A stretch of 20,460 bases of DNA from Paracoccus tegillarcae (GCF_002847305.1 NZ_CP025411.1:1-20460), one strand, 5' to 3'; numbered from the stretch's first letter, positions 1 through 7,949 are shown. The notes: generated by a model not told the origin, from the sequence alone. Numbers and translations are program-made.

Positions 1-866
1 CGGATGTCATGCGCCCTGAGAACAGCGGCCATGTGGTTTTCCAGTGAATGCCCCATGCGGGATTTGCGACGGTTCTGGACACTGAGGGAAAAGCTGATGA
101 AGCCGTCCACGTCCGTGCCGTCCGCGCTCGTGAACCCCGCCTCGATCCGCGAGGACACGACCCGGCGCTCCAGCCGCCGGAACAGGGCTTCCTCGTGGTC
201 CAGCCACGCGATGAGCGCCGCGTCCGGGTCGTCCTCGGCGCGGACCTCGGGCAGGGTGAGGCGGGCAAGATCGGAGAACTCGGCCGTCTTCGGGAACGTG
301 GTGCCGAACCTGTCGATGATGCTGTCCAGCTTGTCGGCTTCCGGTTCCTCGAACTCGACGCCGATCTCGTCCAGAATGAAGCGGGCCGCGAAATCCAGCT
401 CCGGTTCCTCGTCGGAGAACTCGCGGGACACGAACGACTTGCCCTCGGGACGCAGACCGAACAGCCAGAAGAGCTGCTGCTCGCTGGTGGACCCCTCCGG
501 GGCCACGATGAACCACAGGACGCCACCCTGGTCCTTGGCCAGGAACAGGGTGTCTCCAGCCTTCATGGCTTCCGTGACAGGGTTGGAAGGGTAGTAGAGC
601 CGCCATTCGGCGGCGCGGGGCTTGTTTAGGCGCGCGTCGTAGTGCGTGGCCCAGCTCTCCTCGGTGAAGCCCTCCTGATCGCCGCCCAGCCAGATATATA
701 TCGCCGGAAACCTCTCTTGGTGGTTCTCGCCCAGAAAGTCGTCCCGCATCTTCTTCGTCGTGCCAACCTCGTGCTGGTTGGATGTCTTCGGCTCGGCGTC
801 CACGGCGGACAGACGCTTGACCCCGACGCCCTCGAAATAGTCAGACAGTTGCCCGCGTTTTATCAC
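1..866 (-). CDS. EcoRII-like type II restriction endonuclease, N-terminal part (continues at 20460)
   Basis: This minus-strand frame starts at a GTG (866-864) preceded by a strong GGAGGTGA Shine-Dalgarno and overlaps the end of vsr by 26 bp. It stays open to base 1 and resumes in phase at 20460, giving 408 residues in total; EcoRII itself has about 404. The 288 complete codons here cover the EcoRII N-terminal (B3-like, effector-DNA-binding) domain, including SNQHEVG near residue 32, a WLFGLRPEGKSF segment, and the start of the catalytic domain at KSRMGHSLENHMAAVL. Family members cut at CCWGG, usually needing two copies (type IIE). Specificity here is inferred from the adjacent Dcm-like methyltransferase and Vsr. 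It is the last gene of a methyltransferase-vsr-endonuclease operon. A frame at 7-606 on the same strand is a shadow. Confidence 0.93.
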   Translation of the reverse strand, partial: MIKRGQLSDYFEGVGVKRLSAVDAEPKTSNQHEVGTTKKMRDDFLGENHQERFPAIYIWLGGDQEGFTEESWATHYDARLNKPRAAEWRLYYPSNPVTEAMKAGDTLFLAKDQGGVLWFIVAPEGSTSEQQLFWLFGLRPEGKSFVSREFSDEEPELDFAARFILDEIGVEFEEPEADKLDSIIDRFGTTFPKTAEFSDLARLTLPEVRAEDDPDAALIAWLDHEEALFRRLERRVVSSRIEAGFTSADGTDVDGFISFSLSVQNRRKSRMGHSLENHMAAVLRAHDI

Positions 867-1314
867 CGCTCACCTCCAGTGTTTTTATATCCGATTTCAA
901 CCACATGGCGCACTGATCGACAACGCTGTCGAAGGGCAGGCGGGTCTTTCCCTTCAACGCGCACTCCCAGACTATGCCGATGCGCCAGCCCGCTTCCGCC
1001 AGCGCCTCGCACTGGTGCCGGTCGCGCTCGATGTTGCTGCCGATCTTCTCGCGCCAGAAGTCCTGGCGGCTTTTGGGCCAGCGAAACAGGTGACAGTCAT
1101 GGCCGTGCCAGAAACACCCATGCACAAAGATCACCGCGTTCCGGCAGGTGAATACCAGGTCCGGCCTGCCCGGAAGATCTTTGCGATGCAGACGGAAGCG
1201 GAACCCGCGTCCGTGAAGCGCGGACCGGATTGCCAGCTCTGGCTTGGTGTTCTTCCCTTTGACAGCGGCCATCATCCGGCTGCGGACGCTGGTGGATACG
1301 ATGTCGGCGGGCAT
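841..1314 (-). CDS. vsr: Very-short-patch repair endonuclease Vsr
   Basis: This 157-residue protein nicks DNA 5' of the T in T:G mismatches produced by deamination of 5-methylcytosine at methyltransferase target sites. Visible family features are the catalytic Asp52 in LPGRPDLVF, the CFWHGHDC block, and zinc ligands Cys67, His72, Cys74 and Cys118. His70 corresponds to the active-site His69 of E. coli Vsr. The N-terminus (SxxMxxVKGKNTKPEL) and the length match full-length Vsr. Its ATG shares one base with the TGA of the upstream methyltransferase (TGATG), so the two are probably translationally coupled. Its 3' end overlaps the endonuclease start. The setting implies that it guards the CCWGG-type sites modified by its neighbour. 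Confidence 0.95.
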   Translation of the reverse strand: MPADIVSTSVRSRMMAAVKGKNTKPELAIRSALHGRGFRFRLHRKDLPGRPDLVFTCRNAVIFVHGCFWHGHDCHLFRWPKSRQDFWREKIGSNIERDRHQCEALAEAGWRIGIVWECALKGKTRLPFDSVVDQCAMWLKSDIKTLEVSGDKTRATV

Positions 1315-2660
1315 CAGTCCGCCGCAATCATACGCTCCAGCTCGGCAACCAGCGGTTCGCCTTCCTCCTGCGGAATGTCTGCTGTCCGCCGCGCCAGACG
1401 GGCCGGGGGCTGCGTCTCAGCCAGTGGAAGCATTGCCTGGACGGGATTGGGAACTTCCCGTCCGTCCAGCTCCATCGCTTCGGCGATCCGCGTCTGCATG
1501 AGCTGCGCGACGGCGTTCACGACCGGCACGACAACGGCATTGCCGAACTGGCGGTAGGCCTGTGTATCGGAGACAGGGATTTTCCACTCGGTCTGCCGGG
1601 GCTTCTCGAACCCCATCAGGCGGGCGCACTCACGCGGCGTGAGGCGGCGCGGGCGGTTGCCCTTCTGCTCGATCAGGATTTCGGAGCCATCCTTGTAGTA
1701 ACGGGCCGACAGGGTGCGGGCCACATCGTTGGGGCCGAACAGCGAAAACCCGAACCCGTTCCCGGCGCTGCGGTGCTTTTCCTTGTATCCCTGAAGGTAG
1801 GTCCACATGTGTTCGGTCAGTGTGTATTTCGGATCGACTGTCTTATCGAGGATGGTGCCAAGTGTAGGACCGTCACCCTCCGGCACGGCGAGCTGGTCGA
1901 AGTCGAACTCGATGCTGTGATCCTTGAAGCCGACAATGAAGATGCGCTCGCGCTTCTGGGGCACCCAGGGTGTCGAGCTGATGACCTTGTGGAACACCCG
2001 GTAGCCCAGCTCCTTCTCCAGCACATGAATGATCGTGGCGAAGGTCTTGCCGCCGTCATGGCGCTCAAGGTTCTTCACATTCTCCAGCAGGAAGGCAGGG
2101 GGCCGGTGATGGTCGATGATCTTGGCCAGATCATAGAACAGCGTGCCCTGCGTATCGCACAGGAAGCCGTGCGGACGGCCGAGGGCGTTCTTCTTGCTAA
2201 CGCCCGCAATCGAGAACGGCTGGCACGGAAAACCGGCCAGAAGAACGTCATGGTCCGGGATTGTCTCCGGCGCATCCGCGTAGGGCCGCACGTCTTCCGC
2301 GAAGACATGTTCGCTGTCGGCAGGCTCGGGGAAGTTGGCGCTGTAGGTCTCCCGGCTGAACCGGTCCCACTCGGCCGTGAACACGCAACGCCCGCCGATG
2401 GCCTCGAAGGGAAGGCGCAGCCCCCCGATCCCGGCGAAGAGGTCGATGAACCGGAACCCCGTGGGTCGCTCGCCCGTGCAGCGCGCGTCGGCCGTCTGGC
2501 GCAGCTTCTCCAGCCGGAGCTGGTCGATCCGCTTGCCTTCGCCCTTCATGTTGCGCCGGATTGTCCGGTCACTCACGCCCAGAAGCTCCGCCGCTGTGTC
2601 GATGTCGAGACCGGCGCGCTCCATCAGTTCCGCAAATTCTGTCCGTGGATGCGCGTTCAT
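1314..2660 (-). CDS. Dcm/M.EcoRII-like C5-cytosine methyltransferase with N-terminal HTH
   Basis: This 448-residue enzyme transfers a methyl group from S-adenosylmethionine to cytosine C5. The motifs appear in order: FIDLFAGIGG (motif I, about 71-80), GFPCQPFS with catalytic Cys146 (IV), ENVKN (VI), QKRERI (VIII), a target-recognition region, RPRRLTPRECARLMGF (IX) and QFGNAVVVPV (X). The recognition region (GNGFGFSLFGPN through ARTLSARYYKDGSEILI) closely resembles E. coli Dcm and M.EcoRII, so CCWGG methylation is likely. Residues 8-37 look like a helix-turn-helix (TAAELLGVSDRTIRR). M.EcoRII-type enzymes are known to repress their own promoter, and a short dyad lies 29 bp upstream of this start. 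The gene leads the operon with vsr and the EcoRII-like endonuclease. Confidence 0.95.
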   Translation of the reverse strand: MNAHPRTEFAELMERAGLDIDTAAELLGVSDRTIRRNMKGEGKRIDQLRLEKLRQTADARCTGERPTGFRFIDLFAGIGGLRLPFEAIGGRCVFTAEWDRFSRETYSANFPEPADSEHVFAEDVRPYADAPETIPDHDVLLAGFPCQPFSIAGVSKKNALGRPHGFLCDTQGTLFYDLAKIIDHHRPPAFLLENVKNLERHDGGKTFATIIHVLEKELGYRVFHKVISSTPWVPQKRERIFIVGFKDHSIEFDFDQLAVPEGDGPTLGTILDKTVDPKYTLTEHMWTYLQGYKEKHRSAGNGFGFSLFGPNDVARTLSARYYKDGSEILIEQKGNRPRRLTPRECARLMGFEKPRQTEWKIPVSDTQAYRQFGNAVVVPVVNAVAQLMQTRIAEAMELDGREVPNPVQAMLPLAETQPPARLARRTADIPQEEGEPLVAELERMIAAD

Positions 2661-2688
2661 GTGCCTGCCCCTGCTCTGTGTCTGTTAT

Positions 2689-2701
2689 TGACAACATGTC
2701 A
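2689..2701. promoter_or_regulatory. Dyad upstream of the methyltransferase, possible autoregulatory operator
   Basis: TGACA-aca-TGTCA is a 13-bp inverted repeat 29 bp upstream of the methyltransferase ATG, inside the 141-bp intergenic region. The downstream enzyme carries an N-terminal HTH, so the dyad is a plausible operator for self-repression. That role is inferred; only the symmetry is seen. The same region also holds an ACATTTGTTC / ACATTTTGTTC direct repeat at about 2738-2759. Confidence 0.4.
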
Positions 2702-2801
2702 TAATCTGTCCCAGCGGCTTTGGGAACCCCGTTTCTGACATTTGTTCACATTTTGTTCTAACACCGCGTTAAGGCCGAACAGCGCGGGATGAGGCAGAAT
2801 T

Positions 2802-3521
2802 TCAGATATGATCCCAAACCACTTCGGTGGCGAGATACTCGCGGATCACCGTTCGCACGACAAATTGGCCTTGGTCCATTACCGCGAAACGGTAGACATC
2901 TGGTTGAACGACCACCCACCCATCTGGCCTCATATCTTCGCCGGATACCAGCCGCTGCATCAAGCGGCTGCCTACCTCAGGCCATCCGGCCCCGTAGTCG
3001 ATAGTTTCAAAGTTGGCCAACATATCCGGGGACAGGGTAGGGATCGGCTGGATCGCCACCCGCGCCGGTTCACCCTCCGCTGGTTGTCCATGCTCGAACA
3101 GCACATGGCCTCGGGCATTCTTCACAACGACATTCTGAATCCTGGCCATGTCCGGGACAAAGGTGATCCGATCGTTTCCATCCTCGTCCTTGACGATCTG
3201 AAGTTGGGACTCAATTTCATCCTGAAGGCGGTAGTTGCTGTCCAGTATCTTCTCGGATCGCGCTACAACCTGCTGATCCGGGTCTGCGCTCCCCGCGAGA
3301 ACCGATCCCAGGAATGCTGTGAAATATTCCTCGTCATTCGAGAACGAAGTGTTGCAGGACTTGCATATGCGGACTGTCGGAAGGTCATTCGGAAAGGGGC
3401 GATCAAGTATGGTTTTTGAGGGAACATGGTCGAGATTGCTCTCGACATTTTTCAAGCCAGCATTGCAGTGGATACACCACCCCTTGTGCCGTTCGTCGGC
3501 ATAATCCCGCATTTGCTTCAT
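2802..3521 (-). CDS. HNH-type zinc-finger protein, putative endonuclease
   Basis: This 239-residue protein has an N-terminal treble-clef/HNH-like core: CIHC (residues 16-19), LDHVPSK (about 30-36), then CKSCNTSFSNDEEYF (about 53-67). The arrangement CxxC - DHVP - CxxCN - DEEYF recurs in a family usually annotated as hypothetical or HNH endonuclease. The final HNH histidine is not obvious, so nuclease activity is not certain. The remaining 170 residues contain no motif I recognise. The start is supported by a GAAAGGAAA Shine-Dalgarno. It lies 29 bp downstream of the resolvase on the same strand, between two DNA methyltransferase systems. A role as nuclease partner of the divergent methyltransferase/ATPase pair is inference. 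Confidence 0.75.
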   Translation of the reverse strand: MKQMRDYADERHKGWCIHCNAGLKNVESNLDHVPSKTILDRPFPNDLPTVRICKSCNTSFSNDEEYFTAFLGSVLAGSADPDQQVVARSEKILDSNYRLQDEIESQLQIVKDEDGNDRITFVPDMARIQNVVVKNARGHVLFEHGQPAEGEPARVAIQPIPTLSPDMLANFETIDYGAGWPEVGSRLMQRLVSGEDMRPDGWVVVQPDVYRFAVMDQGQFVVRTVIREYLATEVVWDHI

Positions 3522-3550
3522 CGGTAATTTCCTTTCGACTTCAATGAGTT

Positions 3551-4090
3551 TTACGCCCGCCGCACGGTTCTTTCGCTGACTTTGAACAGTCGCGCGATCT
3601 CCTGAACGGCACGGTGTTCGTCATCTCTCATGCGGCGCACCTCGTTTTTTTGAGCAGGCGACAGGGCAGGGGGCCTGCCACCGATGCGGCCACGCTTGCG
3701 CGCGGACGCCAGACCTTCCTTGGTCCGTTCGGAAATCCGTTCCCGCTCGAACTGTGCAATGGATGCGAAGACGTGGAACACAAGGCGACCGGCCGGTGTC
3801 GTCGTATCTATGTCCTCGGCAAGGGACCGGAAGCCGGCACCGCGTTCGCGGATCGTGTCCACGATTTCCAGAAGATCCTTCAACGACCGGGCAAGGCGGT
3901 CGTATTTGGTGACGGTTACGATATCGCCGTCGCGGAGCTGGTCCAGCATTCTGTCCAGCTCGGGCCTCTCACGCTTCGATCCACTGATCCGGTCGGCAAA
4001 CAGCTTGTTTGCTCCGGCCGCCGTCAGAGCGTCCGTCTGGGCATCGAGGCTCTGGTCATCCGTGCTGACGCGGGCATATCCGATAATCAT
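3551..4090 (-). CDS. Serine resolvase/invertase family recombinase
   Basis: This 179-residue site-specific recombinase has the family layout: MIIGYARVSTDDQ with catalytic Ser9 of RVST; TKYDRLARSL; the AEDIDTTTPAGRLVFHVFASIAQFERERISERTKEGL dimer-helix region; and a C-terminal helix-turn-helix (QEIARLFKVSERTVRRA). The ATG at 4090 was chosen because MIIGYARVST is the conserved N-terminus. The frame is open further upstream to 4333, but that part has no family character and runs through the start of the divergent methyltransferase. Known relatives resolve plasmid multimers or transposon cointegrates, or invert DNA. No transposase is present, so multimer resolution or a relic of insertion are both possible. 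The 88-bp divergent gap is where a res site could lie. Confidence 0.93.
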   Translation of the reverse strand: MIIGYARVSTDDQSLDAQTDALTAAGANKLFADRISGSKRERPELDRMLDQLRDGDIVTVTKYDRLARSLKDLLEIVDTIRERGAGFRSLAEDIDTTTPAGRLVFHVFASIAQFERERISERTKEGLASARKRGRIGGRPPALSPAQKNEVRRMRDDEHRAVQEIARLFKVSERTVRRA

Positions 4091-4178
4091 CTTGCGAGAT
4101 GGCCAGAAACGTATAGTTTTGTCCAGAATGTAAAGACCAACCAAAGCCCCGACAGGTGGCGCGTGGAGCCATAAAAGA

Positions 4179-5258
4179 TTGGAAGATGGACCCGAGCCAG
4201 AACCGTTAGGTGAAGTTGTTGATCTATTCTGCGGCGTCGGCTCTCTGAGCCACGGCCTCATGCGGGCCGGTTTCGATATCAGGGCAGGATACGACACCGA
4301 CAGACGCTGCCAACACGCATTCGAGACAAACAACGAGGCGACTTTCCATACAAGGGATGTTGCGCTGTTGCAGCCGGAAGAAATCCTGGCTCACTTCTCA
4401 GGCGAGCGTCCGTCCGTGCTGGCAGGTTGCGCTCCATGCCAACCCTTCTCGACTTACAAGCAGCGCTATGACGAAGACCCGAGATGGGATTTGGTTGATA
4501 GCTTTGCGCGACTTGCCGTGAAGGTCTCGCCAGACTTCATCACAATGGAAAACGTCCCCGCACTTCTGAAATACAAGGCTGGGGCCGTGTTCTCGAAATT
4601 CAGCCAGACTCTTCAGAATGCAGGATACCATGTGAGTTGGCAGGTCGCGAAATGTGAGCTGTTCGGCGTGCCGCAGAAACGACGACGCCTCGTTGTGGTT
4701 GCCTCTAAGGCCGCGAATCCGCCCCAGCTCTCGCCGACGCATCAAACACCGCTGACGGTGAAGGATGCGATTGCAAACCTGCCGCCTGTCGCGGCGGGAA
4801 CAAGAGCGGAAAACGATCCACTGCACATCTCGGCGTCCCTGTCCGAGACCAATCTACGCCGCATCCGCGCATCACAGCCGGGCGGAACTTGGCGGGACTG
4901 GCCCTACGAACTGAGGGCAAAGTGTCATCAGCGATCGTCCGGGAAAACATACTCGGGGGTGTATGCGCGCATGGTCTGGGATGCGCCGTCTCCGACGATG
5001 ACAACCCAATGCTATGGGTATGGCAACGGTCGATTTGGTCATCCTGAGCAGGACAGGGCCATTACCTTGAGGGAAGCGGCGCTCTTGCAGTCCTTCCCGC
5101 CCCAGTATTCATTTTTGCCCGATGGCGAAGCTCCGAACATGTCTGAAGTCGGCAGGTGGATCGGCAACGCCGTTCCGGTCGGGCTGGCGCAGGCGATCGG
5201 CAGATGTATCGGTTCGGTGATTGAGGAGAACGAGTTTGGCAGCAAAGAAATCACCTGA
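4179..5258 (+). CDS. C5-cytosine DNA methyltransferase, second and distinct
   Basis: This 359-residue enzyme carries the C5-MTase motifs: VVDLFCGVGSLSHGL (motif I, about 13-27), GCAPCQPFS with catalytic Cys87 (IV), MENVPALL (VI), FGVPQKRRRLVVVAS (VIII), TLREAALLQSFP (IX) and IGNAVPVGLAQAI (X). It is clearly different from the Dcm-like enzyme in motif details and recognition region, and its target cannot be read from sequence. The start is a TTG at 4179; no ATG is available in frame before motif I. It overlaps the downstream ATPase gene by 23 bp, implying one transcription unit. C5-MTases next to GHKL ATPases are known from predicted restriction-modification clusters with MutL/MORC-like proteins. 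Confidence 0.93.
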   Translation: MEDGPEPEPLGEVVDLFCGVGSLSHGLMRAGFDIRAGYDTDRRCQHAFETNNEATFHTRDVALLQPEEILAHFSGERPSVLAGCAPCQPFSTYKQRYDEDPRWDLVDSFARLAVKVSPDFITMENVPALLKYKAGAVFSKFSQTLQNAGYHVSWQVAKCELFGVPQKRRRLVVVASKAANPPQLSPTHQTPLTVKDAIANLPPVAAGTRAENDPLHISASLSETNLRRIRASQPGGTWRDWPYELRAKCHQRSSGKTYSGVYARMVWDAPSPTMTTQCYGYGNGRFGHPEQDRAITLREAALLQSFPPQYSFLPDGEAPNMSEVGRWIGNAVPVGLAQAIGRCIGSVIEENEFGSKEIT

Positions 5259-6894
5259 TCCCTACCGCTTCGAGATTTCGCTGAGTGTCCTGAACCATCT
5301 CGGGCGGAACCTATACAGGAACTTTGTCACGGTTCTTGGCGAGGCAATTTCAAACTCTTGGGACGCCAACGCCAAGAACGTCTGGATCGAGATTGACCGG
5401 GAAAATTCGTCATTTTCGATAAAGGACGATGGCGACGGCATGGACAGCGGAGATTTTCAGGGAAAATTCCTGAAGATCGGATATTCCAAGCGCAAGTCGG
5501 GTGGCAGCAAGTCTTCCACCGGACGGCCCTATATCGGTGCCAAAGGTATAGGCAAACTGGCACTGCTTTCATGCGCAAAGCGCGTTTCCGTGTTCTCCAA
5601 AACAGGCGGCACAGACTACGTGGGCGGTGTTATCGACAATGCGGGCCTGGACGGCGCAATTCTTGGTGACAGAAGCACCGAAGAGTATCCGCTGGAACAA
5701 CTGGACTTCTCGCTCATCAGCGAACTGCGTGAAGGCCACAGAAAGGGCACGATAATCTACTTCGAAGGCACGAACGACCAGCTCAAGAACTCCGACGCCT
5801 ACATAAAGAAGCTTCTTGCCCTGAGCTTCAAATTCTCGCTGCTGGACGAAGAGTTTACGATCCATGTCAGCGGCGATCCCGTCACTGTTGACGACCTGAA
5901 GCCGTTGTCCGACGCGACCCAGTTTCTATGGAGCGTCAACGGCTACACCGACGCCTATATTGATGGATTGAACAATCTCGAACTGCCCGTGTCGGAAGTG
6001 ACGACACCGTTGGATATCAAGGGGTTTGTCGCATCGGTAAAGAAACCGGCCAACCTCAAAATCACCGGAACCGACGAGCGCGCCACAATCGACCTGTTTG
6101 TGAATGGCCGACTCCGCGAGAAGAACATCATACGGCACATCCCATCCCAACGAATTGTGGAAAGCTATATCTACGGCCAAATCCACTTTGACACCCTCGA
6201 TCGCGAAGGCACCGATCCCTTTACCAGCAGCCGGGAAGGTATCGTGGAAGACGATGAGAAATTCCGCAGTCTGATGGATTATCTCAAGCGGGACCTGCTC
6301 ACGAAGATCATTGATGAGTGGGACAAGTTTCGCCTGGAAGTCAAAGACGAAGGTGACGACGACAACACACGGAAGTCCAAACGGGATCGAAAGGCGCAGG
6401 CGCTTGTGTCAGAGGCCAAGAAGGACTTTCAACCTGATGACGACGCGCCCACAAAGGATATTGTGGAGGAGTGGCTCACTGAAATGCAGGCGGATGCGGA
6501 GTTCAACACCTCTGCATACGTCGACTGTTTTCTGTCCGAAAATTTGGTCCGCAAATACATTGGCCACAAAAATCTCAGCCCGATCGACGGTATTCAGAAA
6601 GAGATTGTGAAATTCAAAGAGCGCGAAGAGAAGACGAAGCAGGCTGCGAATATCAGCTTCCCGATCCGGCAAATCTCTCTTGACCTGAGCTACTTGGATA
6701 TGGACGCACTGGCGTTCACGGCGGAGGGCAGCAAGAACACAAACACTCAATCACTTTGGGGTGACGCTATCGGCTTCAAGCCCGTCAGAAATGCCGTAGG
6801 CCACACAGGACGCCTGACAAATGTGGCCAAAAACCATTTGAACACGACCTTTGAGAATATCAAAGCACGGGTCAGGACTCTGCTGTCAAACTGA
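5236..6894 (+). CDS. GHKL ATPase (MORC/MutL/Hsp90-like), restriction-modification associated
   Basis: This 552-residue protein has an N-terminal Bergerat ATP-binding fold: EAISNSWDA (residues 36-44, Mg-binding Asn40), KDDGDGM (63-69) and GAKGIGKLALLS (101-112). A Ser5-domain-2/transducer-like middle region follows (VNGRLREKNIIRHI), then a charged stretch at about 375-395 and a helical C-terminus. TTG at 5236 was chosen over TTG 5221 because GAGGAG lies 7 bp before it and the protein then starts MAAKKSPDPYRFEIS. It overlaps the methyltransferase 3' end. Iyer, Abhiman and Aravind described MutL/MORC-like GHKL ATPases in bacterial restriction-modification clusters, and this pair fits that class. 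The presumed role is an ATP-driven DNA clamp controlling cleavage. The linked nuclease would have to be the HNH protein or a domain not recognised here. Confidence 0.85.
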   Translation: MAAKKSPDPYRFEISLSVLNHLGRNLYRNFVTVLGEAISNSWDANAKNVWIEIDRENSSFSIKDDGDGMDSGDFQGKFLKIGYSKRKSGGSKSSTGRPYIGAKGIGKLALLSCAKRVSVFSKTGGTDYVGGVIDNAGLDGAILGDRSTEEYPLEQLDFSLISELREGHRKGTIIYFEGTNDQLKNSDAYIKKLLALSFKFSLLDEEFTIHVSGDPVTVDDLKPLSDATQFLWSVNGYTDAYIDGLNNLELPVSEVTTPLDIKGFVASVKKPANLKITGTDERATIDLFVNGRLREKNIIRHIPSQRIVESYIYGQIHFDTLDREGTDPFTSSREGIVEDDEKFRSLMDYLKRDLLTKIIDEWDKFRLEVKDEGDDDNTRKSKRDRKAQALVSEAKKDFQPDDDAPTKDIVEEWLTEMQADAEFNTSAYVDCFLSENLVRKYIGHKNLSPIDGIQKEIVKFKEREEKTKQAANISFPIRQISLDLSYLDMDALAFTAEGSKNTNTQSLWGDAIGFKPVRNAVGHTGRLTNVAKNHLNTTFENIKARVRTLLSN

Positions 6895-6950
6895 CGGCTT
6901 CTTAGGTCAGCCGATCCGAAAGGAAGAGCGCGGCCGTAACTTGGCGGTTT

Positions 6951-6995
6951 CCGGCAAAAACCTGCCACAACCTCTTTTATTTTGCCGGGGGTTTT
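6951..6995. terminator. Stem-loop with T-run between converging genes
   Basis: CCGGCAAAA (6951-6959) pairs with TTTTGCCGG (6980-6988) across a 20-nt loop and is followed by GGGTTTTTG, a Rho-independent-like signal for the plus-strand ATPase operon. A further hairpin, GCCAAGT-gactg-ACTTGGC (7003-7021), follows and may serve the converging metal operon. The 209-bp gap 6895-7103 shows no gene. Confidence 0.6.
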
Positions 6996-7103
6996 TGTCC
7001 CTGCCAAGTGACTGACTTGGCGTGGGGCAGGGCAGGGCGGCACAAACGGCCGTTTACGCCGTGGCTTGACGGTTATGGCCCGGCGTTATTGTCTTTGCAC
7101 CAG

Positions 7104-7940
7104 TCACTCTCGCAGATCAGCTCGCGCGTCTCGGATGATTGTCCACGAAGAATGCAGGAACAGTGCCGCTATACCGAAGGCGACGATCAGGTCCGGCCAG
7201 GCGCTGCCAAACCATGCGACAAGCCCGGCCGCGACTACCACGGCGAAGTTGCCGATGGCATCGTTGCGCGAGAACAGCCAGACCGCCCGCATGTTGGCGT
7301 CTCCCTTCCGGTGCTTCAGAAGGGGTAAGACGGCAAGGATATTGACGATCAACGCGCCCATAGCGAATGCGCTCATCAGCCCTGCCTCGGGCGTGGCTTG
7401 GTTCAGGACGCGCCAGAGCGTGCTGGCAACGACCCCGAGACCCAAAAGGCCAAGGAACAGGCCTTGGATCATGGCGGATCGGGCACGCCACGTCAGGCTC
7501 CAGCCGATGGCGAGCAAGCCGAGAAACGTAATCGCCCCGTCGCCGAGAAAATCGAGGGCATCCGCCTTCAGCGCCTGCGAGCCGGACAGAAACCCACCCG
7601 CCATTTCCACGACACCATAGCCAAGGTTGAGCACCACCACGATCCAGAGCGCCCAGCGATAGGACGGGTCCTTGTAGCCCGGATCGGCCGAGACATCGTC
7701 ACCCTCGATCCGCTCGAAACCGTAGCCTGTCGATTCCAGCGCCAAGCGCACCTTTGGAAGATAGTTTTCCGCGATGCGCAGCGTGATGATGTGGGTTGCC
7801 GCCGAAACCTTGACGTCCTCCGCCGAGACGCCAGCCGACCGCGCAGCACGCTCGATCTCGGCCACATCCTTCGCGCAATCCATCCCCTGCACCCGCATCC
7901 GGATCGGAGCGGTTTGCGCGCCGGTTTCGGGTGTGCTCAT
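7104..7940 (-). CDS. Cation diffusion facilitator with N-terminal HMA-like domain
   Basis: This 278-residue protein has an N-terminal ferredoxin-like heavy-metal-associated domain (about 10-80, RVQGMDCAKDVAEIE) and six hydrophobic segments typical of CDF transporters, from about residue 95 onward. In TM2 the metal-site region reads DALDFLGD, and in TM5 SRNDAIGN, so the classical HxxxD pairs are replaced. The HMA loop has only Cys22: the second Cys of CxxC is a Lys/Asp region, so metal binding there may be weak or altered. There is no C-terminal cytoplasmic metal-binding domain as in CzcD. It sits 9 bp after czcD, so it is part of the metal-inducible operon. It probably exports a divalent metal across the inner membrane; which metal is unknown. 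Confidence 0.87.
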   Translation of the reverse strand: MSTPETGAQTAPIRMRVQGMDCAKDVAEIERAARSAGVSAEDVKVSAATHIITLRIAENYLPKVRLALESTGYGFERIEGDDVSADPGYKDPSYRWALWIVVVLNLGYGVVEMAGGFLSGSQALKADALDFLGDGAITFLGLLAIGWSLTWRARSAMIQGLFLGLLGLGVVASTLWRVLNQATPEAGLMSAFAMGALIVNILAVLPLLKHRKGDANMRAVWLFSRNDAIGNFAVVVAAGLVAWFGSAWPDLIVAFGIAALFLHSSWTIIRDARADLRE

Positions 7941-7949
7941 GACACCGCC

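Noticed and set aside
7..606. 199-residue minus-strand frame at the left edge
   Set aside because: It is out of phase with the EcoRII-like frame, which covers the same bases with clear family sequence; its composition (Arg/Gly/Pro-rich) is typical of a shadow frame.
1773..2738. 321-residue plus-strand frame
   Set aside because: It is antisense to the Dcm-like methyltransferase, has no recognisable domain, and is explained by high-GC codon bias.
4091..4333. Longer resolvase start at 4333
   Set aside because: The 81 extra residues have no family character and run antisense into the methyltransferase start; MIIGYARVST at 4090 is the conserved N-terminus.
4179..6894. Complete DISARM, BREX or Zorya system
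   Set aside because: No helicase, phospholipase-D, PglZ or Zor-type motor proteins are present on the circle; only the methyltransferase and a GHKL ATPase are seen.
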